From: Brachypodius melanocephalos
Taxonomy: Eukaryota; Chordata; Aves; Passeriformes; Pycnonotidae
Assembly (NCBI GenBank): GCA_013398615.1
Contig: VZSR01000055.1
Location: 824,905 to 888,904, forward strand
Length of the DNA: 64,000 bases
Direction of reading: 5' to 3'
A program made the position numbers and the translations under genes. A model generated the notes under the pieces. The model saw only the letters and a program-made list of their open reading frames with translations, made no database searches and had not been told where the DNA came from. The stretch's first letter is position 1. Every line of letters begins with the position of its first letter. This document shows positions 13,311-25,958 of this stretch, piece after piece.

Positions 13311-14810
13311 ATAAAGATTGATAGTCCAGCCTGTCCCTCCTCTTTTTTTACCTTAGCCTTTTCTCCTAGCATTTCAGAAGTATGTGTTTCTGGAATGTTA
13401 AATCTATTCTAGTTATTCCTAGAAATAAAGAAATTCTCATACATGTTATAGAACTTCTCATATTGCTTTTACATTCCTCTAAAAAAAAAGTCAACCAAAT
13501 AAACTGGCACATAAAACCTCTGGAAACCACCAGGAACCCTACAAAAATAATTTGAAGCCTTAGATATAACAGCAAAAAACCACCACAGATGCTGCATATT
13601 CATACCCAGTTTACATCTGTAATTCCAGACGCACTACTAATGCTGCTGATGGAACCCATTCTGGATCAAGAAAACAGTTTTATGTCAAACTCTGCTATTT
13701 CAAGCACAAGTATGATTAACAACGTCTATATTTTTAATTAAGGACTGTTCTGAAAACCTGTTCAAGTAATAAGTCTTTTTATGCATGTATATAAACTTCT
13801 ACAAATTTAATGAAATTGAGAAAAATAGTTTTACACTTTTAAAAAAGCCCCAAACCATAAACAAAGGATCTTAACTAATAATAAATAACCAACAATAGCT
13901 TGAAAAATTTGAAGACAAAACCTGAGAGATTCAATTTGATCCAAAATGCTTCCTGTAATTTGGGCAAGAAACAGGGGGAGAGGGAAATGCAGAGTGACTG
14001 CTGTGAGTCATCTTTACTGTGGTTTAGAGACAAAGCCATGCATCTGGCAAGCAAGGCAGAAAGGAATTTTATGAGGGTGGCAGAAAAGCCACAAAGCAAT
14101 ACGAAAACAATAGACAGACATAATTTAATAAACTCATATTATTAAATAATTGAAACCCACTCTGTACCTGGGAGTCTCCTTCAGTTTACTGCAGATGTGC
14201 CACGGTTTCAGGGCAGAGGAGGAGCTGAGGGACAGCTGCAAATGTGCAGTTTATGATGTCTGTAATTTTTTTCAATAGACAGTCATGAATCTGAAAGAGG
14301 ATAGGACTGACCTACCAGACCTTTTTTTGTATGAGAAATGAAACAGGAAGACATTGCTGCATTTCTGCAAGGAGACTGATTGATTTTACACCTGTTACAT
14401 CCCAAATTTGACATTGGCAGGCTAAGTTATTGCAGTGACAGTGAATAGAACTTGCTCAGAGCAGCTCTTAATATGTGGCAAGAAATGTATACGGTAAATC
14501 AAACACTCCAGCTTGACAAAAGAACAGTTGGGAACCTACAGTCTTTCCATACAAATGAACAAGAAAAAGCAATTTATGAACAGGAGAGGAATTCATCTTT
14601 GGAGGAGGGCAAATAAACCAGCCCACACAGTATGAACTTGATGAAAATTCTGTATTTAGGGTCAGCCTAAATAGAGAATAATTTAGATGTGTTTTGGTAA
14701 GTGAAGATTTTGCTCCTGGTACTTAGTCATAGGTGTCTGCCTGAGTCATGCTAAACCCTGTTTCTCCTAGGACACATCATATGGTAAAATCTACTTCACT
14801 ACAGCAAAAA

Positions 14811-14829
14811 ACAATCTCTCTCTCTCTCA
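14811..14829 (+). repeat. CT dinucleotide repeat
   Basis: About eight CT units within the sequence caatctctctctctctcag. Confidence 0.8.
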
Positions 14830-17800
14830 GTCTGGGGAGCTTTTTAGTGCTACAAGCTTTAGAAGGCACCTACGTTTGCCTCAGGGTTTAACAGCATTCA
14901 GTTTTGCCTGGGCCTGGAAAAAAACTCCTGTGAAATGTTCCACCAAAATATCTCAGCTTTGAGTGCTGAAAATTAATCACCTGGCTAAACACTTGACTAG
15001 GTTCAAGTTTTGTGTTTACTGTAAGTATTTGAAGTCATTAAGAACACAGCATGAATGAAAAACAAATATATATGATGTTCTGTAGAGAGTTCAGGTCCAT
15101 GAAAATGTAAATGCTCAGCGCAGAGATAAGATGATTAAAAATGGAAAAGACAGCTTGAGCATAAATATATATGGTAACTACCCAGCAGTCACTGACAATG
15201 CTGCATCTATTTTACAGAACATTTAAATCAGCAAAAAGTCAAGATACATTATTTAAATGAGTCTTTATCAAAAAACATATCTTGAAATTTCTGTGGAAGA
15301 ATAATATCAGCTGGGGTATACTTTAAAGACTGTAATTGGACTTTATCCCAGAAAAGGCTAAATAAATTGAAATATGTTTTATATCATTATGAATATTCTT
15401 TTGTGATAAAAATAGTTTTATATTTTGTAGCAGTTCAAAAAACTGTACAAGGGAATAATAATAAAGGAAAAGAAGCAATCAAAATGAGAAAGGGGGAGAT
15501 TTCTTGTATCCCTCTGCAAAAGAAGTAACAAATTACTTCTGTGAATAATTTCAAAGACTTGAATAAGCTGCATGCATCTCCCAGATGGCTCTCAGAAAGA
15601 AATATTAAAGAATTGTCTGAAACACTTGCAGAAAACGTATAAGACTTCTCCTTTTTTAATCTCAAACATAAAAATGTGCGAACTACAATATTTACTGACA
15701 CAGTTTTATCAGATAACCCTGTAAGAGAATCCTACAATAGCATAATATTGAGAGTCTATAGTCCATGAAATTTCCTCAGTAAACTGAAGATCCTTTCCAA
15801 CACGGATATTTCTTCATACACTGTTCAACAAGAAAAATTTCTTAACAAGTTTTTAAGGATTTTGAACAGGGCAAGATTTAATACCTGTAAACCAGATGTA
15901 ATCTACCTTCACCCATTTCAAAATCACTTTTAAAAAGGACCAATTTCACTGCTGGGTGACAGGGGTACTCTATCTTGCAAGAGAGCAAAACCTTTTTATT
16001 CATACTTTGAACACAGACAAGCAAATGAAGAACTTAATCTCAGAAATGTTTAAATCATGTTGGCCATGAGTTTTTTAACTTCAGCATCTATAACGCAAAA
16101 GAAAGATTAATTTATATGATACTTTACAGACATATATTTAGATTATTTCTAAACATTTAAAAATGTTTCATAAAGCACTTGCAAGTACATTTTATATGCA
16201 GACACAGACACCTTGAATTTCCACGTATTCTTTGCATGTTTTTGACTGAGAGAGGCAAAAGCCTTTTAATTTTGCTATGTTATTTTACATTAAAAAGTTA
16301 TTCAGTGGAGAAAATAGTCTTCTCAAAGGCCACTGGAGCAGGATTTCTGTCTTCAGACTGGACTGGAAGTCAGTTCTAAAATTGTTTCTGAGCAGATATC
16401 AGTCCAAGCAGAAGGCAGGCTGCTATAGATTGTACTGGGATGAGACCAAAGCTGACATTTAAGGACTTGAAACATTTATTAGGAATGCAAGTGGGTTTTA
16501 TTATTTTTTTTTTAAGTGATGCAAAGTATCTGGGTCGCCTGGAGGCAGGAGAGGGCAGGGAGGCACCTGTGTTTGAACACCACTCATGGGGAAAGACACA
16601 GGGAGAGGTACCAGGGTGACTGACAGAACTACCACTTGTTGAACTGGGGTACATTCTGGTCCTATCATTTTTGTCTTATGGGTCTGCCAGCAGTCCACAA
16701 AATATGCTTTTTTCTTTGCTCATATATGGTCTTAGGAATGTAAAATCAAGTATCTGCATCACAAACATTTCTAACACTCCAGCTATAACAGCATAACTTT
16801 ACATCTCCTTGTGCCTTTCCTTCTTTTCTGTCCTTTCTTTCTTTTCCTCTAAACATAAACACAAAACCCCAAAGCATCCATATAAATAGCACACACAAAT
16901 GCACTTGGGTGCTCATTCATTACTCATCCTGTGTCTCATTTTCTCACCTCAATAGGAGATGTGATAGTTTCTTACATTGCAGCCTGTGTTGTCTTCTCTT
17001 TTTGGACCCCTCTGATATGTGTGCACCCATACACAAAGGAACAGCAGAGCTGCTAAATATTTGCTTTTCCCACTATTTATAACTCTGAATCAAAAGCTGT
17101 GCTAAATGAATTGCTGACTGCTATCCCCATGAGGATGCTTTTTTTTTTTTTTTACATTTATCCTGGTCTTGAACCTTTCCATGGCAGCATGGGAATGAAG
17201 CAGTGTTTCGTGTGGGGAAACCAAAGCTTTTTCAAAATGCCCATTTTTACAGGACATAGAATATGCCATTAGGTTACTCCAGGGATTAATAAACCTCAGA
17301 ATCACTTGCCTTGTCTACAGTGAAGTGGCATAATGACTTCACTGCTGCATTTTTTTTCCTGTAAAGAGGGACATTAGAAAACACACTGGAGAGAAATGAA
17401 TACATGCCCTAAGCCCCTAACCAGCACTTACAGGGTACCTGAGAGCATATTAGGAAAATAAAGAAGAATCTTCAATTTACTGACTTAAAATGATTTTTGT
17501 CTCCCTTTCCTCTGTGGACTTCAAAACTGAGTCTTGAGGAGCTTAAATTACATTTTACATGCAAAGCTTAAAACCTAATTTACCATATTCCTATCAGGCT
17601 GCAGATAAAGTCTCTAGCACAGTGGTAGACAGCAGTTTCCAAGGGCAATACCTATGCCCAAAGCTTTCAAAAGCCGTAACATGGAGGATACAATAGAGAA
17701 GGTGATAGCCATCAGACTACTTGTCCCTGGACCCTTTCCTTTCAGCTCCGGGCTAGCCATGTATCTGACTAATCTGAAATCCTCTCATCCCCTCGAGAGT

Positions 17801-18550
17801 GTCACAGGCACTAACATATATGGATTGCTGCAACCTCCTTTCTCTGCCAGTGCCACAGTTATCACAGTTCAGGGACTCTGAAAGAATCACAGAGGGGACA
17901 GATAACTATATTTAAGCCTTAAGAATTGCCATCTTTGTGAGGGCTAGCCTCACTTTCCCATCACAGATAAAAGGGACACGGCAGCTTCTTCTGAGACAAA
18001 CAAAATTGCAAGGACCATGAGGTAAAAGATGGAATAGCACAAAAAAAATGTACAGAGCTGTCTTATAAAAGCACAAAAGTATTGAAAGCATAGATAACTT
18101 CCTGAAGCTGGCAGCTGTAGTTCAGTGGAGCTGTGCCAGCCTACTCCAGCTGAGCATCAGACCTGAGCTCTTCACAAACAGAAACAAACATTTTATTAAA
18201 TCAAACCTTCTCCTTGCTGTGCTTTTACATCCAAGAACTTTTCCCAGCAGGCAACACCCTGCTAATGCTGCATAAAGCATTTTAGAGGCACACTTCCTGG
18301 GCAGTTTTTGCCCGAGAGGAGAATCTTCCCTCCCTGGTCTCTCATCACTCTGAGCACCTGGTGCCACTGCAACAAGCACCTTGTGCTTTGTATTTCTCTG
18401 CTTCCTGGTGTATTATTTGTGTTACTTCCATCACTGGGGTAGGCCTTAACCATCTTTCCAACAGTAAACAACCAAAGCGCTTGGACTTTTTCAATAGCAT
18501 TAAAATTAATGCTGCTAAAATCAAATTAATTCCCATTTCCCCCTTTTGAG

Positions 18551-18605
18551 CAGCGGCCTGCCGAGAAATCACCGAGCTGACGGGTTTCGGCTTTCGGGGT
18601 GGCCA
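18551..18605. other. Small CpG cluster in CpG-poor DNA
   Basis: Six CpGs fall in about 55 bp (gcggc, two ccgag, acggg and two tcgg), whereas neighbouring kilobases have very few. No TATA box, first exon or open frame can be tied to it. It could be a small unmethylated regulatory element or a recently inserted GC-rich fragment. Confidence 0.35.
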
Positions 18606-19658
18606 ACCTCCTTCTGAAGTTTAGTTTCCAGCCCACACATGTAATCTGTCACACTTTGATCCACCACAAAAAATGTGACAGCACAACGAGGTGTCCCTCT
18701 ACACCTCAGCTGTAATTGCTCAGAATTTTGCTTACTCATGAAATCCTCAGTACCTGTCCAGCCAAAGGCAGGGCAGGGTGCTGTGACAAGCGTCCTCTCT
18801 TTCTCTCTGGCTGCTTGGTGTTAGCACAGCAGACAGTCTCACGTTTCTAGACGTGCTGCATTGGCAGGGAGATAACAAACCTTGCTATACACTCTGGAAT
18901 TCCCTTAGGGTTTCAAGTAACAGGCTTGCCAAAAGTTGTTCACCTTATTTTTAAATATTTTATGGCTGCGTAAAAAAGTGCCAGATGCTGCTCAGAAACT
19001 GGACTTAGAGCTAGCCACTCAATCAGCAGAAAAAAGGAAATTGAAACAACTTTTATTTAGCAGCTGCCAATATAAAGGGAAAAGTCTGAACAAAGCAGCT
19101 ATGCTCATGATACAGTTTGGGTTTAGAGCCACAGCTAAAGTGACACAGAACATTTTCCATTCAATTTGAGATGGCAGGTACTGTATTTCACGTACCACAG
19201 ACTTATTTTCTAGTCAAGACAGCTTTTTCCTCGTGTCAGTGGAATAGATGCTTGACCACCTGTTCTCAAAATTGAAATGTTTCACTAAAGAAACAGGCTC
19301 ATTATCTATCATGCAGAAGATATGCCATATTAGAGGTAAACTTGGAAGAGGGAGATAATGTGAAGAGAGACAGTGAAATAATTAGCAGCAAAGTGAAGAC
19401 AGTAAATTTAATGTTTCTGGATTTTGCTAAATATTTGATATGGTGCCCCACAAAAATTTATTTGAAAGAAATTAATTTGATATTCACTCAGAAAAAAAAA
19501 GGCAATTCCTATTAATCAAAATCTCTCTAAATTGTTCTAAGATGTGTAATAATAAATGAGAACCTCTTGATTGAGATAGAGGAGGGATTTTTGGGGTACT
19601 ACAGGTTTGGTGTTTGCTTTCACACATCAACAGATATAAGAAAAAGTAAAGAATTTAC

Positions 19659-19724
19659 CTTCAGTTCTGAAAGGTATTGCACTGCACCAACAATGTTAGT
19701 GGGAGGCATGATGAGAGGGTCACT
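19659..19724 (-). CDS. Candidate internal exon, 66 nt
   Basis: The acceptor has a long pyrimidine tract (ttctttctttcaaccatatgtttag) and the donor is CTGAAG|gtaaattc. Only phase 0 is open; the other two frames contain stops. It reads SDPLIMPPTNIVGAVQYLSE followed by LK, in and out in phase 0. The motif PPTNIVGAVQYL loosely recalls the PPNP-aliphatic-YL core of RIIa/Dpy-30-like docking helices, but this is a weak resemblance and not an assignment. The adjacent AGAG allows a 2-nt shift of the acceptor. Confidence 0.38.
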
Positions 19725-20200
19725 CTAAACATATGGTTGAAAGAAAGAATTTCATTTCAAAAACATGCATGAAGTGGTCGTGTGAAGGATAATGTTACAT
19801 GCAGTTTTTTAGGACAGCATGGGTAGAACAATGTCATCTGAACTAGAGCTAGGAGAAAAGCTATGGTATAGAACTGGGATACTGGCAGTTAGATATGGGG
19901 GAAAAAAACCCCTCTAACTTCTGAAGAAAGTTTAGGTTACCAAAATCCACCAGGGAGAGAGGAAGGGGAGGATGAGAACTGAGGATGAGGTCCCCCCCAT
20001 CTGAGGGACCTTAGACATTATAGAGCTCTTTGAAAAGAATTATTAGGACTAGATAAAACTATTCAAAAAATTACAGTCAGAAAGATACATAATGAAAAGC
20101 AGAAATTACATCATTTGCAATGAGACATAGTCCTTTGTCAAAAAAAAAAAAAAAAATCAAAAAAGGCAATAAAAGCTTTTCTCTGAGATTCCCACTCCAG

Positions 20201-20270
20201 ACAGATTTGTGCAGAGAAAGCTGAGAAGCCAGTGGAGTTATTACAGTTATGCTGGGACTCAATCCAACAG
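20201..20270 (+). CDS. Candidate plus-strand exon, 70 nt
   Basis: The acceptor is cttttctctgagattcccactccag and the donor CAACAG|gtaaggaa. Two frames are open: one reads QICAEKAEKPVELLQLCWDS and then IQQ (phase 2 to 0), the other begins RFVQRKLRSQW. It lies 476 bp from the minus-strand candidate at 19659-19724, so the two cannot belong to one transcript. It may be an antisense or lncRNA exon, or a chance pair that shows how often exon-like decoys arise here. Confidence 0.22.
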
Positions 20271-21249
20271 GTAAGGAATATTGCAATATTGTTTTGGTAG
20301 CTACAGTTCTACTGGGGAGAACCAGGAAGAAACTCAGAGCATTTAAGAATCCACAGGAAACAAAGAACAAAGTGCAATAACTTCTGTAGTTTATTTCAAA
20401 CTCCCAAAGAGCACATAACCGTTGAATAACCATCTAAAGTATTTTTACAATGTCAGCTAGCTGAAATGAAGAAGTCTCATCCAAAATATCTAAGTCTTTC
20501 TTCGATGAAAGAGAAATTTCCTTTGACTGAGTGATAAAGCCTGGATCAAACCGTGATCCACTCCCCCACATTTTGAAAATAGGTTCTAGATATGGTCTCA
20601 ATTTCACTGTCTTTCAGTGAGACAAACCTAAAATATATACATATAAAAAATACAGTCATGACCTTAACTATACTTAGAGGTCCAGCAATCACCAGCTGTG
20701 AGAGTGGCCCAACTCTAGTGATGTCCAAACTGATAAAATACCAGCTTATATATCACATATATTATAATGTATTCTGTTGCAAGGCTAAGATAGAAACACT
20801 GAACTTGTTTTCAATAAATTCACAAGGACTTATGGCTTCTTTTACCTGGCATGTATATTAATATGCTTAAAATTCAACACAAATAAAGAATATACATATT
20901 CCTTGATTATCCAGCTATTTTCCAATTTGTTAACATTGGAAAAAAAGAAAAAAAAAGGGCTGGAAATCTATCTGCAGGTGAGGAGTATATATGGAGCTAC
21001 AGACCAAACAACATTCTCTAGGTATCATATTCCTAAGGTATCATCTTGAGTAGTGGATGAGTATCATCCTGCAAAGTTCATAGACCCTACAAGTTCACAA
21101 ATAGCTGAAAACTCTGTGGTAGCCCCCAGAAACTCTACATTCAGAGTGAGACACAAAGTGAGGGCACAAGTGAGACATAAAAGCACTTAGAAAATGTTGT
21201 ATTAAAAAAAAAAAAAGAAAAATTCTCATCTTTTGTCTTTGTTTAGGTG

Positions 21250-21855
21250 GTTGCCTGGGCACATTAGGAGCCTAAACCTGAGCTAAACCACTTCATCTTT
21301 TTTGAACATCTGTAGAGGTTTGAAAGCAAAACAAGTGAGAAGCTCTGAGTCAGAAAATACAATTTAATAAGAAGAAAGGAAAAAAAAAAAAGAATAAGTA
21401 AAATAAAATAAATGCAATAATACAGAAAACCACTGACAGAGTCAGAGTACAACCTGAGCAGGGTGATGGAAGCAGTCCAGATGAGGTGGTCTTCCTGAAG
21501 CAGTGATCCTGCAGAAAGGTCTGGTAGCTCTGGTCCTCTGGAAAGCCAGTGGGCAAAGGCTGCCTGTACTGTCCCAAATTCCAGATTATATCCAGGTGAG
21601 AATGCTTGGCTCCTCCCCCTGGGTGGAGCATCTCACAATGGGATGATGAGTCCTGGATGGCTCCTAAAAGAGAGAGAGCTCCTGGAGGGAGTTATCTATG
21701 AGTCGTGCAGCAAGGCATTGGATGAGCCATTAACAGAGGGTAGCCCACAGGGAGGGGGCCTGGGAAAACACACTGCTCCAATATTGGATTCAATAGTTCA
21801 TGAGGATGGGGATGGAATACTCTGTGCAAATCCTATACTACAACCCAGGACAACA
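21250..21855 (-). mobile_element. Solo LTR of an endogenous retrovirus (ERVL-like)
   Basis: On the minus strand the element appears to begin at 21855 with TGTTGTCCTGGG. It carries GGATATAATCTGG (a TATA-like motif, near 21582-21594) and a T-rich region, then ATTAAA as a probable polyadenylation signal near 21363-21368. The order and wording of these blocks, including TCCCATTGTGAGATGCTCCA and the TCTCACTTGTTTTGC block, agree with my recollection of passerine ERVL-type LTRs of about 600 bp. The 3' end near 21250 is approximate and no target-site duplication was found. No gag, pol or env frame lies on either side, so it is best read as a solo LTR left by recombination. It is non-coding here. Confidence 0.6.
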
Positions 21856-22479
21856 TCTTATGGCACTGCTAGACATGTCATTGCCAACACAAGTGCAAAG
21901 ATAAAATGAATTTTAAAAAAATTACTGATGAAGGGAAATTATGTTAGTTTTTTGTGGGTTTTTTTCTGTTTGCTTGGGTTTGGTTGGTTTTTTGTTTGTT
22001 TTGTTTTTTCCTTAATATTCCTTCCTTTCCTGTTCACTCCCACTTGGCAGCTGGATGCATTTGTTCCTTCTCATGTACATCTGCCCAGCCCCACCCCAGT
22101 ACCTGCACTGGGAACTTCATGGGAATATCCAAGGCCTCAGTTTTGAAGAATTTTTATTTTGGTAAATGAAAAAATGATCTTTGTGTAGCTTTTCCTCTCA
22201 GGAAGAAAACCCAGTAGAGATCTAATGCCAGTACACTTGGGCAACTTTACAGTAATATTTTTTAAGAAAAGAGATCAAAAGCTAATAACCTCTCTAGCTT
22301 GGCAAGAGCTCTCAAATTATTACCTTCTAGACAATTTATCCAGAGAACTGCTAGTACATTGTCCTGGTGGAGAAGAAACCAGCAGTGGGTCTTTGCAGCA
22401 GAGAAAGCCTTTTAAGCTCCTACCAGCAATCTTGCACAGAAGAAATGATGAAGGAAAAGTCACCTCCAGGCACAAAAAA

Positions 22480-22501
22480 CAAAAAAAAAAAAAAAAAAAA
22501 A
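22480..22501 (+). repeat. Poly(A)-rich tract
   Basis: About 21 A after CAAAAAAC. Low complexity; no associated element recognised. Confidence 0.85.
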
Positions 22502-23396
22502 TCCTCACAGTAAACCAGATGGGATAAAATTAGAATCTGTTATCAAGTATGAAAAGCTCAATGTTAATGCTGTAATTGCAGCACTGAGAACTGCTGTAGA
22601 AGGAATTAATACAGCTGCTTTGAATTAAAAATGGTCAAGAAGTACACCATGTGGAAATGCAAAGGCCTAAGAAAATTAGTCCCTCCGTAAGAGGAAACAA
22701 ACTGCAGCATTTCACCACATGTAATAAGAAACTCATCTAATATACATCAATATTAATCTAATAAAATTGGATGAGTCCAGAGAAGATTGAAGCAGTGTCT
22801 TCCATCACTTCTTTAACTTCTACCTTGCAGCAGTTCCAGGACTAGATCCTGCATTTCAAGCTACATTTCTCAGAAGCAAATCCAATATTATGGGCACAGT
22901 CATTGCCAGGGTTTAGAGTGTTAAATTACACACATTACAGAGACAGAGTGGGATGCAGCAGTCGGATTTGCACGGACATTTGCAAAGAGGATTGGGGATG
23001 TGACTGATGCTGCCTGTGCCTGGGCAGCTGCTGCCCTCCAGACTCTCCTGGTACAGTGCTGACTTTGGAATTTGCAAAGCCCAGGGGTTTTGCTCTGCAG
23101 GGCTAAGCACAACCATTCCCAGGACCCAGAATCTCAGCCTGCACCAAGTGAATGTGCTCTGCCCAAAAAGCAACAGAGCTGAAAAGAGATCCCTGGATGT
23201 CTCACTAAAGACAGATATTAAGAAGTATTGTGGTGTTTCATGAGCAAAATATCTTAAGATGGCTAAAATTGTTCTGAGGTCTCACGAGCTTAAGTATCTT
23301 TCTATGAATCTGTATCCACTTATAAATTGTAATGCAACCCACAACTACAACAATTTCCACAGTTTCCAGATAATCACAATGTATATAAGATTTTTA

Positions 23397-23528
23397 TGGG
23401 GGAGGTGGTTAAGGTTGGGGTTTTTTGGTGAGTTTTTTGTTTGTTTGCTTTTGTGGTTTGTTTGTTTTGGATTTTGTGGTTTGTTTGGGTTTGGTTTGTG
23501 GTTGTTGTTATTTGTTTGTTTGTTTTTC
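23397..23528 (+). repeat. G/T-rich strand-asymmetric tract
   Basis: About 130 bp composed almost wholly of G and T, with TTTG and GGTTTG motifs. It explains the Phe/Leu/Gly-rich plus-strand frame and the Asn/Pro/Lys-rich minus-strand frame across it, neither of which looks like a gene. Confidence 0.8.
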
Positions 23529-24463
23529 CAAGGATGCCTTGTAGGATTTGGTGGGGTTTTTAACTGTACAGTTAATTCATACTTGGAAATGGTGTTTTGA
23601 CAGCACAAAATTTCAGCTGACATATTCCAAGTTCTACTCCTCTGCCATTGACTGCATTTAACAGAGCGTGACCCGGCCCCACGGTTCTAGTCCATCAAAA
23701 CACAAACTATATATGTTATTTGAAACAAAAAGGTTCGTTGTTTGGCAGTAGGTTTTGAGGCAGAGAAAAAAAAATAATCTCACAAGGATCAATATACTAT
23801 GAAACATCTCTATAGAGAAAGGGTTTTCTTTCTTCCACTTGATGCAAGTGTAGTCATTATCCATCTGAGACTGTTCTACTGAGTCATATTCTACTGAGAC
23901 TATTTTTTCATGTATCTATCTGCTTGATGAGTTACATTTTTGTTTTAAAGTTAGTGGAAGAGGTAAAATCCTGTCATCTCAAAGACACTCTTCTTGGCTG
24001 AAGTTGCAGATCTTAAAAAGAAAAAAAAAACAACAACAACAAAAAAACCCAAAAAAACCTACACATGCTACTTACAGGATGGAGGTGACCTGGGTCTCAT
24101 GCCTAAAGATACCTGCTTAATCTTTTGGAACATCCTGTGGAAAAGATCAATTTTCAATTGACAGGAACATTCAGTGTTGCAAACCTCCCTGCTGGCATAC
24201 GAAACTGAGGTCATTTATTAAAAGGAATATAATGAATGGCAGGAAAGATCCTTGTAGTTTTATGGATACATACCAAAAAATCTATCTAATCAAAGACTGC
24301 AAATTAACAGCATGTTAAAGCAGGCTGGTTTAGTGTCTGTGGTTACTGACAAGTCACCAGATGCTCAAGATCAATAGATGTTTTGCATATTTTAAATATT
24401 CTTCTGGGTTTATAACTTAATTAGTCTTATGAACTTCAGGTAGCTTTGGCAGAGATAGTTTAC

Positions 24464-24489
24464 CTTGAGTTTTACTGTTGTTTCATTAG
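24464..24489 (-). CDS. Candidate micro-exon, 26 nt
   Basis: The acceptor is tggcaccttgttttag and the donor is CTCAAG|gtaaac. Only one frame is open over the segment: it enters in phase 1 with two bases, reads NETTVKLK and exits in phase 0. This bridges the phases of the 28862 and 19659 candidates. At 26 nt a chance match is quite likely, and it was picked partly because of its phase. Confidence 0.18.
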
Positions 24490-24911
24490 CTAAAACAAGG
24501 TGCCAGCATGCTGATGTAGAGCCATGCTTTTATTTTCCACTTGCTCATCTGAGGGCTGGAAGATGATACACAGAGATTCCAGCTCGTCTCCCACAACACA
24601 AAGTCAGGCTTGATTTCCTGGCAAATACGGGAAATCTGTTAAACAAAGAAAATTATTTTATAATCTTATGTTAATTTTCAGGAACAATATTTTCAGTTTT
24701 TTCGACACTGGCAGGGCCTATAAAGAAAAGTTAGGGAAAATATTAAATGTCTGATTCTACAAGAGGGAAAAAATGAACTACTTGCAACAACTGTAGTTGA
24801 ATTTAGGGAAGGATTAAATTGCATGGATGGTAATAGAAAGAAAGGAGTCTACTTTCTATTTAAAGAAAACGTTTAATTAATGGGTGTCAAATCAATCTGT
24901 CACATTACAGG

Positions 24912-24969
24912 CCTCTCCTTGTAACCCACTCTCTGGAAGTGAATCAGAGAGTGGGTTCTGTGGGAGAGG
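24912..24969. repeat. Strong imperfect hairpin (two-step inverted repeat)
   Basis: Perfect 13-bp arms AACCCACTCTCTG (24923-24935) and CAGAGAGTGGGTT (24945-24957) flank a 9-nt loop. Outside them a second perfect 7-bp pair, CCTCTCC (24912-24918) and GGAGAGG (24963-24969), extends the stem across a small 4/5-nt internal loop. The 58-nt fold resembles a short pre-miRNA or a small MITE-like element. Neither identity is demonstrated. Confidence 0.6.
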
Positions 24970-25936
24970 TTCCTGGTCATACTTAAGATACCCTGGTTCT
25001 GCCACCTTCTGCTTCTGCTCTGCTACCAAAACCTTTAGCTTCACCCTCCAAATATTATTTTGAAGGAGTGGAACATGAATTATCTCAGTAATGAGTCAAC
25101 AAAAAAACTTGCTTTGTACTTTTTAAAGTCTGAAGTCATATGGGAGCATACAAGAAATACAGGTTACAAGCAGCCAACATGAAGGAGAAAATTTACTCCT
25201 CACAAAACAGTGTACACAACAATAAATCCAAACAGAACAGGCTGATTTGTTCAACAGCCACATCCAATAATACATAACATCAATCTTAAGAATTCTTTTC
25301 ATAATTATATTGCACTATAAATTACTGGAAATAAGGATTTAGAATTGGGAGAGAAGATGCTAGAGGAAATAAATTAGATCAAGGATGGTAAGAAAGAAAA
25401 GCATGAAAAACAGTCTTTGCAACTCAGGGTTAAAAAACATTTCTCTGTGTCTGTGCACTTCGCAATAAACACTTTAAAATGATTGATGGGGATGGACATT
25501 CTATCAACACCTAAAATACATAAAATTCATAATAAATCAATCAATCCAGAATATGAGCAGGACTTATGTGACATACTCACTGCTGGTGGTTCTTCCCCCA
25601 TTTTCCTTCATTTTTTTAGAAATATAGTCTATTTATGTATTTTTGCATACTTTCATGAACATTCATTTTTCATTCCATATTATTAGTTGTGCCTAATTCC
25701 TGCTGCAGTTAGCATTCTCCGTCAGCTGAAACATGACATTAGGTTCTATAAACCTGCATTTCAGAGCTTTTTTGTCAGGATGTTTTCCTGTTAATAAACG
25801 GCACAGCTTTTTGCATACCTAATTCTTCTAGGTATTTTTTTAAGCATTCTCTTTACACTAGATTTGCTGTCATCATGATGTGAATAATGAACAAAAATCA
25901 GTTGCACTTTATCTTTTTTAGAGTTTTTTTTAGTTC

Positions 25937-25958
25937 TTTTTTTTTTTTTTTTTTTTTT
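25937..25958 (+). repeat. Poly(T) tract
   Basis: An uninterrupted run of about 22 T after shorter T runs. Confidence 0.85.

Larger units (their letters stand above)
11587..18550. other. Putative intron; short repeats only
   Basis: AT-rich unique sequence with the small repeats listed near 13.2 and 14.8 kb and a T run near 16.5 kb. A GC-richer patch at about 16.52-16.68 kb has overlapping minus frames rich in Ser/Pro but no domain. Confidence 0.5.

Noticed and set aside
23259..23600. 113-codon Phe/Gly/Leu-rich frame resembling a membrane protein
   Set aside because: It is produced by the G/T simple-sequence tract at 23397-23528.
24076..24102. Exon-like minus segment, 27 nt, with gtaagtag donor
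   Set aside because: Splice sites are good, but a compatible entry phase leads to a stop at the following junction. It could still be an alternative exon.
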